A stretch of 44,834 bases of DNA from Chromatiales bacterium (GTDB taxonomy: Bacteria > Pseudomonadota > Gammaproteobacteria > Chromatiales > Chromatiaceae): contig JANQRK010000016.1 of assembly GCA_028284585.1 (NCBI GenBank), positions 1 to 44,834 of the forward strand, written 5' to 3'. The notes under the pieces are model-generated. The model was not told where the DNA came from and did no database searches. It saw only the letters and a program-made list of their open reading frames with translations. Both the position numbers and the translations under genes were made by a program. Positions 1 through 8,591 of the stretch are shown here, one piece after another (positions within the stretch are counted from its first letter, which is position 1; each line of letters starts with the position of its first letter).

Positions 1-116
1 TTTCCGCCGAACTTTGTTGCTGCTCGCTCATGTACAGTGAGTACATCACGCTCGCAGCGTCTCGTTGGCCGAAAAAACGGCCGCCGTCGCTGCGCCTCGT
101 GTAGTGTGAGCAGGCC

Positions 117-854
117 CTAGTCTACCCGCTCGTAAGGAATCCCACGCGCGGCCAGGCCACTGACCAGGGCCTCGATCGGGCCCTGCAGGTCATTGCGACC
201 ACGAAACCCCAACTCGATTAGCGGCTCCGGAGCAAGTCGCGGCAAGCTGAACAACTTGCACTCTGGGAAGCGTGCCGACAGCTCGTGCATGAGATCCACC
301 AAGCTGCTCTCGGCGACCCCCCTTACCCGTATCGCAACCTCGTGCTCGGCCGGCCCACCGTCCGCAAAATGAGTGTCCAACACCCACTGCGCCATCGGCT
401 TGGCCATAGCAGGAAAACCCGGCATGAAGAAATGGCGCTGCAAACTGAAACCGGGAATCCGACTATGAGGGTTGGGTATCAGATCACAGCCGCGCGGCAA
501 CTCCGCCATGCGCACGCGGATCGGATAGGCCTCAGCTCCGAACTGCGCCTCGATCTCAGCGACCGCGCCGGCATGCGGTTCCAAGGGCACACCGGCCGCC
601 CGCGCCGCGCAATCGCGCGTGCGATCATCCGGCGTCGCGCCGATTCCACCGCAGCAAAATACCGGCATCGCCTCGGCCATAGTGCGTCGCAGCTCAGCGA
701 CCAGATAGTCTGAGTCATCGGGCAAGATCCGCAACCAGGCCACCTTGAATCCGCGCGCGCGTAGCAAGCCACCGAGCGCTTCGAAATGACGGTCACGCCG
801 ACGCCCGTTCAGGATCTCGTCACCGATGACGATGATACCGAAGGCACCCTCCAT
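117..854 (-). CDS. CinA-like MoCF_biosynth (molybdopterin-binding fold) domain protein
   Basis: This 245-residue protein carries only the MoCF_biosynth domain that forms the N-terminal half of CinA. Visible motifs are IVIGDEILNGR at residues 8-18 and CGGIGATPDD at 68-77, the glycine- and acid-rich loops of the fold. The C-terminal nicotinamide-nucleotide amidohydrolase domain of full CinA is absent. Single-domain members are widespread and mostly uncharacterised; a pyrophosphatase-type activity on nucleotide metabolites is known for some CinA relatives, but nothing here proves it. The ATG overlaps the stop of the DUF523/DUF1722 gene (TGATG), so the two are probably translationally coupled. 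It is the last visible gene of a leftward unit that begins with argG. Confidence 0.85.
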   Translation of the reverse strand: MEGAFGIIVIGDEILNGRRRDRHFEALGGLLRARGFKVAWLRILPDDSDYLVAELRRTMAEAMPVFCCGGIGATPDDRTRDCAARAAGVPLEPHAGAVAEIEAQFGAEAYPIRVRMAELPRGCDLIPNPHSRIPGFSLQRHFFMPGFPAMAKPMAQWVLDTHFADGGPAEHEVAIRVRGVAESSLVDLMHELSARFPECKLFSLPRLAPEPLIELGFRGRNDLQGPIEALVSGLAARGIPYERVD

Positions 855-1828
855 CAGATGATGTTACGCAGGCCGAGCGACTCGGGATAGGGATCGAGAT
901 ACCACTGCCGATCGATGTAATCGTCCGGGTTGCGGCGAAAATAGTGGCGTAGGAGTTTCATCGGGACCACAAGCGGTACCTCTTCACGTCGGTAGGCCTC
1001 GATACTATCCGCTAACTCCTTCTTGTCACCACCGTCGATGCGATCCTTGAGGTAGCCCTGAATATGTTGCAGGGCATTCACATGACGTTTGCGCCCGGCG
1101 CGCCGTTTCAATGCCAGCATGAATTCCGCCTCGTAGGCATCGGCCACATGTTCTAGATCGACGCCCTTGAGGTTGGAGATCAACCGACCCAGTCGTCGAT
1201 AGGCCGCCTGCGAGTGCGCCATCATCATGTACTTGTGGCGTGCATGAAAGTCGATCAATCCCTTGGCGGACAGGCCCGCTGCGCGCAAGTCCTGCCAGCG
1301 CCGATAAGCAAACACACGATTGACGAAGTTTTCGCGCAGCATCGGATCATTAAGACGGCCCTCCTCCTCACACGGCAAGTGCGGCAGGCATTCCATCAGG
1401 ACCCGTGCATAGGCACCGACACCCTTCTTCTCTGCGTAACCCTTGGAATTGTAGAGCTTGACCCGCTCCATGCCACAACTCGGCGATTTGCTCATGAACA
1501 GATAGCCACTGATGTCGCTGAGCCGACTGGCCGTGTCGAGTGCGAACTCTTCGAGTGCTTGAGTCACATCGACCGTTGTGTCCTCGACACCGACCACGCG
1601 CACTTCATCCGGCGTGCCGACCAGACGAATCGGCGGGCGCGGTACGCCGAGGCCAATCGCCACTTCAGGACAAATCGGCCGATAGTCGACATGTTGACCG
1701 AGTTTCTCGACGATCCAACGATGGCGTTTCGCACTGCCATCGTAGCGGACCTCTAGCCCCATTAGGCAACTACTGATCCCGACTGAGGGGCGTTCATCAC
1801 CGGACACATGGCCCCCAAGGGCGGCCAC
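854..1828 (-). CDS. DUF523 and DUF1722 (YbgA-like) domain protein
   Basis: This 324-residue protein fuses an N-terminal DUF523 domain (about residues 13-160) to a C-terminal DUF1722 domain (about 190-310). DUF523 shows the conserved cysteines in SSCLMGLEVRYDG (Cys21), RPICPEV and SKSPSCGMERVKLY, which suggests metal binding or a redox role. DUF1722 is the YbgA domain, often encoded near DNA photolyase, although no photolyase gene lies here. Its function is unknown; some DUF523 proteins have been linked to thiouracil desulfuration, which cannot be judged from this sequence. It starts 15 bp after the argG stop and overlaps the start of the CinA-like gene, so the three probably form an operon. 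Confidence 0.88.
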   Translation of the reverse strand: MAALGGHVSGDERPSVGISSCLMGLEVRYDGSAKRHRWIVEKLGQHVDYRPICPEVAIGLGVPRPPIRLVGTPDEVRVVGVEDTTVDVTQALEEFALDTASRLSDISGYLFMSKSPSCGMERVKLYNSKGYAEKKGVGAYARVLMECLPHLPCEEEGRLNDPMLRENFVNRVFAYRRWQDLRAAGLSAKGLIDFHARHKYMMMAHSQAAYRRLGRLISNLKGVDLEHVADAYEAEFMLALKRRAGRKRHVNALQHIQGYLKDRIDGGDKKELADSIEAYRREEVPLVVPMKLLRHYFRRNPDDYIDRQWYLDPYPESLGLRNII

Positions 1829-1843
1829 CGAAAAGCGCGCCCG

Positions 1844-3079
1844 TCATGCGTCCGGCTCCGGCTTGCTGCGGCGCGCACCGACGCGCAGGCGCAGTGCGTT
1901 CAGCTTGATGAAGCCCTGCGCATCCTTCTGATCATAGGCCCCAGCATCGTCCTCGAACGTAGCAATGGATTCATCGAACAGACTGTGCGTGGCCGAGCGC
2001 CGTCCGGTCACGATCACATTGCCCTTGTACAGCTTCAGTCGCACCTGGCCATGAACGACCTGTTGGGTCTGATCAATCAATGTCTGCAAGGCCATGCGCT
2101 CCGGGCTCCACCAGTAACCGTTGTAGATCATGCTGGCATATTTCGGCATCAGCTCGTCTTTGAGATGTGCGGCCTCGCGATCCAGGGTCAATGACTCGAT
2201 CGCACGATGCGCCTTGAGCATGATGGTCCCGGCCGGGGTCTCGTAACAGCCGCGCGCCTTCATCCCGACATAGCGGTTCTCGACGATATCGTCACGGCCG
2301 ATCCCATGCGTACCACCCAGTGCATTGAGATGAGCCATGACCTCGGCCGGCGTTCGGGCCTCGCCATCGATCGCTACGATGTCGCCGTTGCGGTAGTCCA
2401 GTTCGACATCAACCGGCCGATCGGGCGCGGCCTGCGGCGACACCGTCCAGCGCCACATATCCGCCTCGGGCTCAATCCAGGGGTCTTCGAGGATCCCTCC
2501 CTCGTACGAGATATGAAGCAAATTGGCGTCCATCGAATAGGGTGACTTCTTGCCCTGCTGGGCGAAGTCCACTGCGATGCCATGCTGCTGTGCATAGGCC
2601 ATGAGTTTCTCACGCGACATCAGATCCCACTCACGCCATGGCGCAATGACTTTGACGTCCGGCTTGAGCGCATAGGCACCGAGTTCGAAGCGCACCTGAT
2701 CGTTGCCCTTTCCGGTCGCGCCGTGCGAGATCGCATCGGCACCGGTTTCATTGGCGATCTCGACCAGGCGCTTGGCGATCAGCGGCCGGGCGATCGAGGT
2801 ACCGAGCAGGTACTCACCCTCATAGACCGCATTCGCACGGAATATCGGAAACACAAAATCGCGCGCGAATTCCTCGCGTAGATCATCGATGTAGATTTCT
2901 TTGATGCCGGCCGCCTCGGCCTTGACGCGCGCCGGCTCGACCTCTTCGCCTTGGCCAATGTCGGCGGTGAAGGTGACCACCTCACAGCCGTACTCTTCCT
3001 GCAACCACCGAAGGATGATGGAGGTGTCCAGCCCCCCAGAGTAGGCCAAAACGACTTTTTTGATGTCTGAATGCGCCAT
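1844..3079 (-). CDS. argG: Argininosuccinate synthase
   Basis: ArgG condenses citrulline and aspartate with ATP to give argininosuccinate, the penultimate step of arginine biosynthesis in the cytoplasm. The N-terminus [20 protein letters not shown] holds the PP-loop ATP-binding motif (SGGLDTS). Downstream, [12 protein letters not shown] and [15 protein letters not shown] are typical of the family. The open frame extends about 290 bp further upstream, but that part has no family character and overlaps the divergent exporter gene. The ATG at 3079 gives 411 residues, close to the usual 400-410. It heads a leftward unit with the DUF523/DUF1722 and CinA-like genes. The other arginine genes in the window, argD and argF, are about 21 kb away. 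Confidence 0.97.
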   Translation of the reverse strand: MAHSDIKKVVLAYSGGLDTSIILRWLQEEYGCEVVTFTADIGQGEEVEPARVKAEAAGIKEIYIDDLREEFARDFVFPIFRANAVYEGEYLLGTSIARPLIAKRLVEIANETGADAISHGATGKGNDQVRFELGAYALKPDVKVIAPWREWDLMSREKLMAYAQQHGIAVDFAQQGKKSPYSMDANLLHISYEGGILEDPWIEPEADMWRWTVSPQAAPDRPVDVELDYRNGDIVAIDGEARTPAEVMAHLNALGGTHGIGRDDIVENRYVGMKARGCYETPAGTIMLKAHRAIESLTLDREAAHLKDELMPKYASMIYNGYWWSPERMALQTLIDQTQQVVHGQVRLKLYKGNVIVTGRRSATHSLFDESIATFEDDAGAYDQKDAQGFIKLNALRLRVGARRSKPEPDA

Positions 3080-3115
3080 AGCATGCCTCTGCGAAAAATG
3101 CCTGCGTAAAACCGC

Positions 3116-3144
3116 AGTATACCGGCGGCGCTCGGCCTCCAAGC
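3116..3144 (-). promoter_or_regulatory. Candidate argG promoter
   Basis: Reading leftward there is a good -10 hexamer, TATACT (3121-3116), about 37 bp ahead of the argG ATG. The -35 position, 17 bp further up (3144-3139), reads GCTTGG, which is weak. No ARG box was recognised between argG and the divergent exporter gene. This call rests on the -10 match and its position only. Confidence 0.3.
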
Positions 3145-3244
3145 AACGCATTACACCCTGCCGCACTGCGCGGTCGCCGGCACCGCCGCGACCTGCGATA
3201 CTGCCATCGGTTGCAGTAGATCGAGCCCGCGGAGCGCTTGCATC

Positions 3245-4408
3245 ATGGCCGGGAAACCCTGGGCACGCCGAATCATCCTGATCCTGTCGATCCTGGTGTT
3301 GCTTGGTGGCTGGGCCTGGTGGTTGACACGTGTCGAGCCAGTCGCGGTGAGTGTTGCGCCAGTACAACGCGGTGCAGTCGAAAAGACCGTCGCGAATACC
3401 CGCGCTGGCACCGTGCGCGCGTGCCGGCGTGCCAAGCTGTCACCCAGTGCTGGAGGACAAATCGCCCAACTACCCGTCCACGAAGGCGACAGCGTCAAAC
3501 AGGGGCAACTGCTCTTGGAACTCTGGAACAAAGACCTAACCGCGCAACTCGAGCTGACCCGGCAGGAGGCAGTTAGCGCCGATGCCACGGCGCGCGCGCG
3601 CTGCATCGAGGCCAAGCAGGCCCGCCGCGAAGCGCGGCGACTGCAGCGCCTGCTAGGACGCAAGTTAGTATCCGAGGAACGTGTCGACCAAGCGGTATCA
3701 GCAGCCGATGCGGCCGACGCAGCTTGCCAAGCGGCCCAGGCCACCGCGGCTGTGAGCGCGGCACGGGTCGGCGTCGCCCAGGCGACGCTGGACAAGACAC
3801 GTCTTCAGGCGCCGTTCGATGGCGTCATCGCCGAGATCAATGGTGAGCTGAGCGAGTACGTTACACCCTCACCGGTCGGCGTTCCCACGCCACCGGCAAT
3901 CGACTTGATCAACAACGACTGCTTCTATCTCAGCGCACCGATCGATGAAGTCGATGTGGCCGGTATATCTGTGGGGCAGGCGGCACGTGTCACACTCGAT
4001 GCCTTCGGCCAACGGCGGTTCGAAGGCAAGGTACGCCGCATCGCTGACTATGTCGTCGATATCGAGAAACAAGCGCGTACCGTTGATGTCGAAGTCGAGT
4101 TCGTTGACCCGGCAGATATCGAGAAGTTGCTGGCCGGCTATTCAGCAGATGTCGAGATCATTCTCGAGGTACGCGAGTCGACGTTGCGCATCCCGACCGA
4201 GGCACTGTTCGATGGCAACCAAGTGTTCCAGTTCTTTCCCGATGAGCAACGACTCGCGCGTCGCGAGGTCCGCACCGGCACCGCAAACTGGGACCACACC
4301 GAGGTCCTCGACGGCCTATCGGAAGGTGCGCTGGTGGTCACCTCAGTCGGCCAGGACGGCCTGGCCGACGGCGCGGCCGCGCGGCGCGAGGCAACAACGG
4401 CACAATGA
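3245..4408 (+). CDS. HlyD/MacA-type periplasmic adaptor subunit of an ABC exporter
   Basis: This 387-residue protein is a membrane-fusion (adaptor) protein. An N-terminal hydrophobic segment at about residues 10-27 anchors it in the inner membrane. It is followed by the first half of a lipoyl/barrel-sandwich domain ([22 protein letters not shown]), an alanine-rich coiled-coil hairpin (about 95-175) and the second lipoyl half ([15 protein letters not shown]). A beta-barrel and a membrane-proximal domain end it. By analogy with MacA it would link the inner-membrane ABC transporter to an outer-membrane channel; no TolC-like gene is present. Its stop overlaps the ATPase start by 4 bp, so the four exporter genes form one operon. 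The substrate is unknown. Confidence 0.9.
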   Translation: MAGKPWARRIILILSILVLLGGWAWWLTRVEPVAVSVAPVQRGAVEKTVANTRAGTVRACRRAKLSPSAGGQIAQLPVHEGDSVKQGQLLLELWNKDLTAQLELTRQEAVSADATARARCIEAKQARREARRLQRLLGRKLVSEERVDQAVSAADAADAACQAAQATAAVSAARVGVAQATLDKTRLQAPFDGVIAEINGELSEYVTPSPVGVPTPPAIDLINNDCFYLSAPIDEVDVAGISVGQAARVTLDAFGQRRFEGKVRRIADYVVDIEKQARTVDVEVEFVDPADIEKLLAGYSADVEIILEVRESTLRIPTEALFDGNQVFQFFPDEQRLARREVRTGTANWDHTEVLDGLSEGALVVTSVGQDGLADGAAARREATTAQ

Positions 4409-5091
4409 TCCAACTGCAGGGCATCGAGCGCGAATTCAGGGTAGGTGACGAATTCGTGCATGCCCTGGATGACGTGACTCTGGACCTGCCGAGCGGCGAC
4501 TACATCTCGGTAATGGGCCCATCCGGCTCGGGCAAATCGACACTGCTCAATGTCTTGGGTCTACTCGACCGCCCGGACGCCGGCACCTATCGACTGGAGG
4601 AAACCGAGACCGTGGGCCTACCCGAGGAGCGACGCGCTGAACTGCGCCGAAACTACATCGGTTTCGTGTTCCAGGCCTTTCACTTGGTGCCACGCCTGAG
4701 CGCCGCAGACAACATCGGCCTACCGATGCTGTTGGCCGGGGTAGGGCCGCACGAACGCCAGCAACGGGTAGGGGAAGTATTAACGTCTCTCGACTTGGCC
4801 GAGCGCTCGCAGCACCGGCCGAACCAGCTATCGGGCGGACAACGTCAACGCGTGGCCATCGGTCGCGCCATCGTGATGCGACCGCGCCTGCTGCTTGCTG
4901 ACGAACCGACCGGCAACTTGGATCAACAATCCGGCGGCGATGTCGTCGCGCTGCTCGAAAAGCTCAATGGCGACGGCATCACCCTGGTGGTGGTGACCCA
5001 TGATCCGGCCGTCGGTCGACGGGCGCGGCGTCGCATCAACATGCTAGACGGACGAATCGTCGGTGATCGAAACCATGATGCGCTCACTTGA
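4405..5091 (+). CDS. MacB/LolD-family ABC transporter ATP-binding protein
   Basis: This 228-residue nucleotide-binding subunit has Walker A GPSGSGKST (residues 38-46), a Q-loop (FVFQAFHLVPRLSAADN), the signature LSGGQRQRVAIGRAI and Walker B LLLADEPTGNLD followed by the H-loop VVTHD. The ADEPTGNLD form is typical of the MacB/LolD/FtsE group, whose permeases are FtsX-like, and this matches the two downstream genes. The start overlaps the adaptor stop (ATGA), and the 3' end overlaps the first permease gene by about 17 bp. It should power export or mechanotransmission with the adaptor; the substrate cannot be told from the sequence. Confidence 0.93.
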   Translation: MIQLQGIEREFRVGDEFVHALDDVTLDLPSGDYISVMGPSGSGKSTLLNVLGLLDRPDAGTYRLEETETVGLPEERRAELRRNYIGFVFQAFHLVPRLSAADNIGLPMLLAGVGPHERQQRVGEVLTSLDLAERSQHRPNQLSGGQRQRVAIGRAIVMRPRLLLADEPTGNLDQQSGGDVVALLEKLNGDGITLVVVTHDPAVGRRARRRINMLDGRIVGDRNHDALT

Positions 5092-6283
5092 CCAACTGCG
5101 CTTCGCCGGTCAATCGCTGACCGGGGCACGCACCCGGACCTTGCTGATGTTGTTGGCGATGAGCATCGGGGTCGGTTCGGTGATCCTGCTCACCGCACTG
5201 GGCGAGGGCGCCCGGCGCTATGTCATCGGTGAATTCGCCCAGCTCGGCACCCATTTGCTGATAATGCTACCTGGGCGATCAGAAACCACGGGCGGCGCGC
5301 CACCGCTGTTCGGCGAGACCCCGCGCGACCTCACCCTCGATGATGCCCTGGCCTTATTGCGCAACCCCAGCATTACTCGGGTCGCACCGCTCACGATCGG
5401 CAATGCCCCAGTCTCACGCGGTAGCCGCGAACGCGAGGTAAACGTCATCGGCGCGACCCAGGACTACTTCGCGATCCGCCATCTGCAGATGGCCAGCGGC
5501 CAGGCACTTCCGCTGATGGATCCAACCCAGGCGGCCAACTTGGCCGTCCTGGGCCGCGAACTGCGGCGCGAACTGTTCGGTAGTCAGAGCCCACTGGGCC
5601 AGTGGATTCGGATCAGCGATCGACGCTTTCGGGTAATCGGCGTGATCGGCGGCAGCGGACAGTCACTCGGCCAAAATCTTGGCGACATGGTCGTCATCCC
5701 CGTCGCGGCAGCACAGAGCCTGTTCAACGCACCTGGGCTGTTTCGCGTCATGATCCAAGCGCGCAGCAAGGGCGACCTGCAACAGGCCGAGGCCGCGGCA
5801 CGGGCGACTATTCGCGAGCGCCACGACGGCGAAGACGATGTCACCATCATCGCGCAGGATGCATTATTGAGCACCTTCGACCGCATCCTGCGCACTCTAA
5901 CCTTTACGGTTGGCGGGATCGCCGCAATCAGTCTCGCGGTGGCCGGCATACTGATCATGAATGTGATGCTGGTATCGGTCTCGCAGCGGGTCGCCGAGAT
6001 CGGCCTACTCAAGGCCTTGGGCGCGGCCGAACGCCAGGTCCTGCGGCTGTTCTTGACCGAGGCGATAATGCTGGCCGGCGTCGGTGCCGCGCTCGGGTTG
6101 GCGATTGGCCTGATCGGTATCGCCGGACTGCGCCACGCGTTTCCGGAATTCCCGGTCGCAGCACCGCTGTGGGCCCCACTGGCAGCGGTCGGCATCGCCC
6201 TGCTCACCGGCCTGGTATTTGGCGTACTGCCGGCGCGCCGAGCCGCCCGGCTCGACCCAGTGCATGCCCTGACCGGGCGCTGA
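5075..6283 (+). CDS. FtsX/MacB-type ABC transporter permease (first of two)
   Basis: About 402 residues. The layout is that of MacB-type permeases: an N-terminal transmembrane helix (LLMLLAMSIGVGSVILLTALGEG), a large periplasmic MacB_PCD domain (about 45-260) and three C-terminal helices of the FtsX domain ending in GVLPARRAARLDPVHALTGR. The motif VAEIGLLKALGA between the helices is diagnostic. A GTG at 5063 or the ATGs at 5075 and 5078 could start it; 5075 was chosen because the extra residues are not family-like. It overlaps the ATPase gene and is followed by the second permease after 1 bp. The two permeases differ, so they probably form a heterodimer. Confidence 0.9.
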   Translation: MMRSLDQLRFAGQSLTGARTRTLLMLLAMSIGVGSVILLTALGEGARRYVIGEFAQLGTHLLIMLPGRSETTGGAPPLFGETPRDLTLDDALALLRNPSITRVAPLTIGNAPVSRGSREREVNVIGATQDYFAIRHLQMASGQALPLMDPTQAANLAVLGRELRRELFGSQSPLGQWIRISDRRFRVIGVIGGSGQSLGQNLGDMVVIPVAAAQSLFNAPGLFRVMIQARSKGDLQQAEAAARATIRERHDGEDDVTIIAQDALLSTFDRILRTLTFTVGGIAAISLAVAGILIMNVMLVSVSQRVAEIGLLKALGAAERQVLRLFLTEAIMLAGVGAALGLAIGLIGIAGLRHAFPEFPVAAPLWAPLAAVGIALLTGLVFGVLPARRAARLDPVHALTGR

Positions 6284-6284
6284 G

Positions 6285-7484
6285 ATGCACATCCGCGACC
6301 TCCTCCATCTGACCGGCGGCGCACTACTCGCGCACCGTACGCGCAGCCTGCTGACCGGGCTGGGTATCGCAGTCGGTATCGCCGCCGTGGTGCTGTTGAC
6401 CGCAATCGGTGAGGGGGTGCAACGCTTCGTGATCGCGGAATTCACCCAGTTCGGCACCAACCTGATCGCCGTCACCCCCGGCAAGACGCAGACCTTCGGC
6501 GTGTCCGGCGCGGTCATCAGCAACGTGCGCCCGCTGAGCCTGGACGATGCGGCCGCACTCGAACGCTTGCCTCAGGTGCGCGCGGTGGTGCCCTTCGTGC
6601 AGGGCAACGCCGAGGTCGAGGCCGGCGGGCGGACCCGACGCACCACTGTGTTCGGCACGGGTGCGGCGACCCCCGAGGTATGGCAGATCCGTCTCGCGCT
6701 GGGGCGCTTTCTCCCCGACGACGAGCCGCGCCGCGCGCGTGCCTTCGCGGTCCTCGGCAGCAAGCTGCATGCCGAGCTGTTCGGCACAGGCTCGCCATTG
6801 GGTGAGCGCATCCGGATCGGTGGCGAAACCTATCGCATCATCGGCACACTGAAACCCAAGGGACAAATGCTGGGCTTTGATCTTGATGACACTGTCTATG
6901 TGCCCGTGGTGCGCGCGATGGCCATGTTCGACCGTGACAGCCTGATGGAGATCGATCTGCTTTACCACGCCGGTGTCGATGCCGAGCAGCTCGCCGAGTA
7001 CCTCAAGGAGCGACTGATCGCGCGCCACGGTCGTGAAGACTTCACCATCGTCACCCAGGATCAGATGATCGAGGTACTGGGCGACGTGCTCGACGTACTG
7101 ACCCTGGCAGTCGGCGCACTGGGCGCGATTTCACTGCTGGTGGGTGGTATCGGCATCCTGACCATCATGACCATCTCGATCAACGAGCGCACCGCCGAGG
7201 TCGGCCTGCTACGCGCACTGGGTGCACCGCGCGGTCAGGTGGTCGCATTGTTTCTTGGTGAGGCCGTGATCCTGGCGACCATCGGCGGCCTCGCCGGCTT
7301 GGTCATCGGGGCCGGAGGCGCTTGGTTGATCGGCGTCCTGGTCCCCGGTCTGCCGGCCCAGATCGCTTGGGGCTACGTCGCGCTGGCGCTGGCGATCGCG
7401 GCTGGCATCGGCCTGCTGGCCGGTGTCGCACCGGCACTGCGCGCGGCACAGCTCGACCCCGTCGAGGCGCTGCGCTCCGATTGA
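6285..7484 (+). CDS. FtsX/MacB-type ABC transporter permease (second of two)
   Basis: 399 residues with the same plan as the preceding gene: an N-terminal helix (LTGLGIAVGIAAVVLLTAIGEG), a MacB_PCD periplasmic domain (about 45-250) and three FtsX-domain helices ending in GVAPALRAAQLDPVEALRSD. The cytoplasmic motif TAEVGLLRALGAPRGQV lies between helices two and three. It begins 1 bp after the stop of the first permease and is the last gene of the exporter operon. The pair looks like an ancient duplication, with conserved ends and a diverged periplasmic part. The converging hydrolase gene ends 20 bp away, and no clear terminator hairpin lies between them. Confidence 0.9.
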   Translation: MHIRDLLHLTGGALLAHRTRSLLTGLGIAVGIAAVVLLTAIGEGVQRFVIAEFTQFGTNLIAVTPGKTQTFGVSGAVISNVRPLSLDDAAALERLPQVRAVVPFVQGNAEVEAGGRTRRTTVFGTGAATPEVWQIRLALGRFLPDDEPRRARAFAVLGSKLHAELFGTGSPLGERIRIGGETYRIIGTLKPKGQMLGFDLDDTVYVPVVRAMAMFDRDSLMEIDLLYHAGVDAEQLAEYLKERLIARHGREDFTIVTQDQMIEVLGDVLDVLTLAVGALGAISLLVGGIGILTIMTISINERTAEVGLLRALGAPRGQVVALFLGEAVILATIGGLAGLVIGAGGAWLIGVLVPGLPAQIAWGYVALALAIAAGIGLLAGVAPALRAAQLDPVEALRSD

Positions 7485-7503
7485 TTCCGGTTACGGTCTG
7501 CGG

Positions 7504-8286
7504 TTAGTCGCAGTCGGCGAGTAAGCCCTCAAGGCAGGCCATGAAGGCCGCCGTTCGGTCGGCATGCACCCAGTGACCGGCATCGGCCACCGCGCACAGC
7601 GAGGCCTTCGGAAAGAACCGTCGAATAGCGGGATGGTGCGCGGCCGTGATGTAGTCGGACAAGGCCCCATGGATGAAGCCGGTGGGGCCGGGAAAGACCG
7701 CCCCGGCTGGGTGCTCAGGAAAACCCACTATCCGTGCCCGCGCAGCGGCCAAGGCCGGCAGATTGCAGCGCCAGGCCCAGCCATCGGCGCGCTTCACCAG
7801 ATTTTGCAACAACAGGGCACGCACGCCGCTGTCCGGCACCTGCGCGGCCATCTGTCGATCGGCATCGGACCGCTTACCAAGCCGGGTCAGGTCGACTGCG
7901 TCAAAGCCTGCCAATACGGCTTGGAAATCATGATCGTAGCGCACCGGCGCGATATCGACCACCGCCAATCCAGTTACCCGCTGTGGATGGGTCAGGGCGA
8001 ATTGCATCGCAGCCTTACCGCCCATGCTGTGGCCGACCAGGATCGCCGCATCGATCGCCTGGGCGTCGAACAGGCCAATCAGATCTCCGGCCAGGGCCTG
8101 GAAAGAGCAGTCAGGATGGTGCGGCGACCGGCCATGGTTGCGCAGGTCGGGAACGACTACCCGGTAGCGCGACGCCAGCCGTCGGGCGACCGAACCCCAG
8201 TTGGATGCCGCACCAAACAGACCGTGCAGCAACACCAGTGTCGGCGATCCCGGATCACCCTCGACTCGGGTGTGCAGCTCAAGCAT
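7504..8286 (-). CDS. Alpha/beta-fold hydrolase (YbfF-like esterase)
   Basis: About 260 residues. The oxyanion-hole motif LLHGLFGAASNW (residues 19-30), the nucleophile elbow GHSMGG (Ser87) and a C-terminal GHWVHAD histidine form the expected catalytic machinery. The strand PDLRNHGRSPH is typical of the YbfF/esterase group acting on short acyl esters. The open frame extends to 8397, but the ATG at 8286 begins the family-like MLELHTRV and has a G-rich ribosome-binding site about 6 bp upstream. It is downstream of lpdA in the same direction with a 300-bp gap, so it may or may not share that transcript. The true substrate is unknown. Confidence 0.87.
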   Translation of the reverse strand: MLELHTRVEGDPGSPTLVLLHGLFGAASNWGSVARRLASRYRVVVPDLRNHGRSPHHPDCSFQALAGDLIGLFDAQAIDAAILVGHSMGGKAAMQFALTHPQRVTGLAVVDIAPVRYDHDFQAVLAGFDAVDLTRLGKRSDADRQMAAQVPDSGVRALLLQNLVKRADGWAWRCNLPALAAARARIVGFPEHPAGAVFPGPTGFIHGALSDYITAAHHPAIRRFFPKASLCAVADAGHWVHADRTAAFMACLEGLLADCD

Positions 8287-8591
8287 GCCGAGCCCCCCTG
8301 GGCTCTGCAGCAGACGTAGCATGCAGTTTGCACCAGTATCCGAGACGATCATGCTGGCCAGCAGCGTTTGGACGCCGCCCTGGGGCGAAAACCACAACCG
8401 TCGCTATGGCTTGAGTGAAGGGCAAATACAAGCGCGACTGGACAAGTGAGGGCCCGGATAGATTGGGAACGGAGAACCAACTGTCCCTGACAGAATACGC
8501 CCCGAATAGGTCTTTTGCCGCCTCTCTGACCACCCGGTCACGGCCATTCACGATCGACTGGGCAACATGCAGGCTAGCCAGCCGGGCCGCG

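Noticed and set aside
1..116. Small hairpin GGCCG-A6-CGGCC (67-82) and a TGTAC/GTACA repeat at the left edge
   Set aside because: The stem is only 5 bp and its T run lies in the loop, not after it, so it is not a convincing terminator for the CinA-like gene; no gene is visible in this short edge.
3080..3367. N-terminal extension of argG by 96 residues
   Set aside because: The extension has no similarity to argininosuccinate synthases, overlaps the divergent exporter gene, and the normal start is at 3079.
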